DNA from: Pseudoalteromonas rubra
GTDB taxonomy: Bacteria > Pseudomonadota > Gammaproteobacteria > Enterobacterales > Alteromonadaceae
Assembly: GCF_000967655.1 (NCBI RefSeq)
Contig: NZ_JXYA01000007.1
Location: 90,000-153,999 of the forward strand
Direction of reading: 5' to 3'
DNA: 64,000 nucleotides
Of the stretch, positions 63,849 through 64,000 are shown piece by piece. Position numbers and translations under genes: made by a program. Position 1 is the stretch's first letter; each line of letters opens with the position of its first letter. Under the pieces are notes generated by a model. It was not told where the DNA came from, made no database searches, and worked only from the letters and a program-made list of their open reading frames with translations.

Positions 63849-64000
63849 CCCCAAGTCTCGCTATGAACAAGGCTCGGTTTCAACAAAGCCATTTTGGCTT
63901 GAGCAATGAGAGCAATGGTGGTAGGTTGTTGTTCTTATTATGAATAAAATAATTTAGCTGTGGATCTGTACGGTTTCAGGAACTGGATCTAACCGGTATT

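Larger units (their letters stand above)
63692..64000. other. attI-side region of the integron, 309 bases
   Basis: Contains the SOS box, then an AT-rich stretch with the 68-base palindrome at 63781-63848 and a second copy of its left arm (CAAGTCTCG at about 63853). No consensus GTTRRRY core site is visible on the plus strand; one RYYYAAC match (ATCTAAC, 63987) lies at the very edge. A 71-codon frame at 63728 starts with GTG and overlaps the palindrome, so it is not called as a gene. attI is expected here but cannot be pinned down. Confidence 0.45.

Noticed and set aside
63728..63943. 71-codon gene after the integrase (first cassette?)
   Set aside because: GTG start, no ribosome site, and it overlaps the palindrome and the expected attI region.
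63987..63993. ATCTAAC as the start of an attC site
   Set aside because: A 7-base degenerate match is expected by chance in about 300 bases, and the window ends before the rest could be seen.
1..64000. tRNA, rRNA, insertion sequences or prophage
   Set aside because: No cloverleaf, rRNA block, transposase or phage structural gene was recognised; the only recombinase is IntI.

Overview
The window looks like a chromosomal segment of a marine gammaproteobacterium of the order Alteromonadales, most likely Pseudoalteromonas. The reasons are the gene order and families: a LiuR-controlled leucine operon divergent from a thiolase and valine/isoleucine gene set, comEC-msbA-lpxK-Trm112-kdsB, csdA-csdE-tcdA, gltA/sdhCDAB/sucABCD, glnS next to a DUF3083 gene, and Bax next to DUF2987. 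Base composition looks balanced by eye. No rRNA, tRNA, insertion sequence or CRISPR array was recognised. Assignments rest on reading motifs and gene order; no database search was possible.

Layout. 1-5.1 kb: the 3' part of topA, a small secreted protein, and a secreted S33-type hydrolase in an operon with a two-gene ABC exporter. 5.1-13 kb: an orphan gene, a dGTPase-like gene, Bax and DUF2987, htpX, and a cNMP/CBS/nucleotidyltransferase gene overlapping a DnaQ-like exonuclease gene. 13-14.6 kb: a BCCT transporter. 15-23.4 kb, minus strand: liuR-liuABCDE plus two CoA-transferase subunits, a full leucine route from isovaleryl-CoA to acetoacetyl-CoA. 23.7-31.4 kb, plus strand: thiolase, mmsA, acyl-CoA dehydrogenase, enoyl-CoA hydratase, 3-hydroxyisobutyryl-CoA hydrolase, mmsB and an SDR, for valine and isoleucine breakdown. 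Both units carry the same TTTAC-N6-GTAAA dyad, which I read as the LiuR operator, so one regulator probably controls all branched-chain amino acid catabolism here.

31.7-42 kb: MarC, DUF2062 divergent from comEC, the msbA-lpxK-Trm112-kdsB envelope cluster, a pseudouridine synthase, tcdA, and convergent csdE/csdA. 42-53.6 kb: gltA divergent from sdhCDAB-sucAB-sucCD, the core of the TCA cycle that oxidises the acetyl-CoA and succinyl-CoA made by the catabolic operons. SucB has two lipoyl domains, and sucC has its own promoter followed by an attenuator-like hairpin. 53.9-61.4 kb: a large lipoprotein between two near-identical terminators, DUF3083, glnS, a Ser/Thr-kinase-like protein with an unrecognised C-terminal half, and a small helical protein.

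The most unusual part is the right end. At 61475-62690 there are fifteen units with a strict 84-base period, each carrying a GC-rich hairpin. They abut the 3' end of an intact integron integrase gene (62732-63691, minus strand) whose upstream region has an exact CTGT-N8-ACAG SOS box. The window stops about 300 bases into the attI side, so whether gene cassettes follow cannot be seen.
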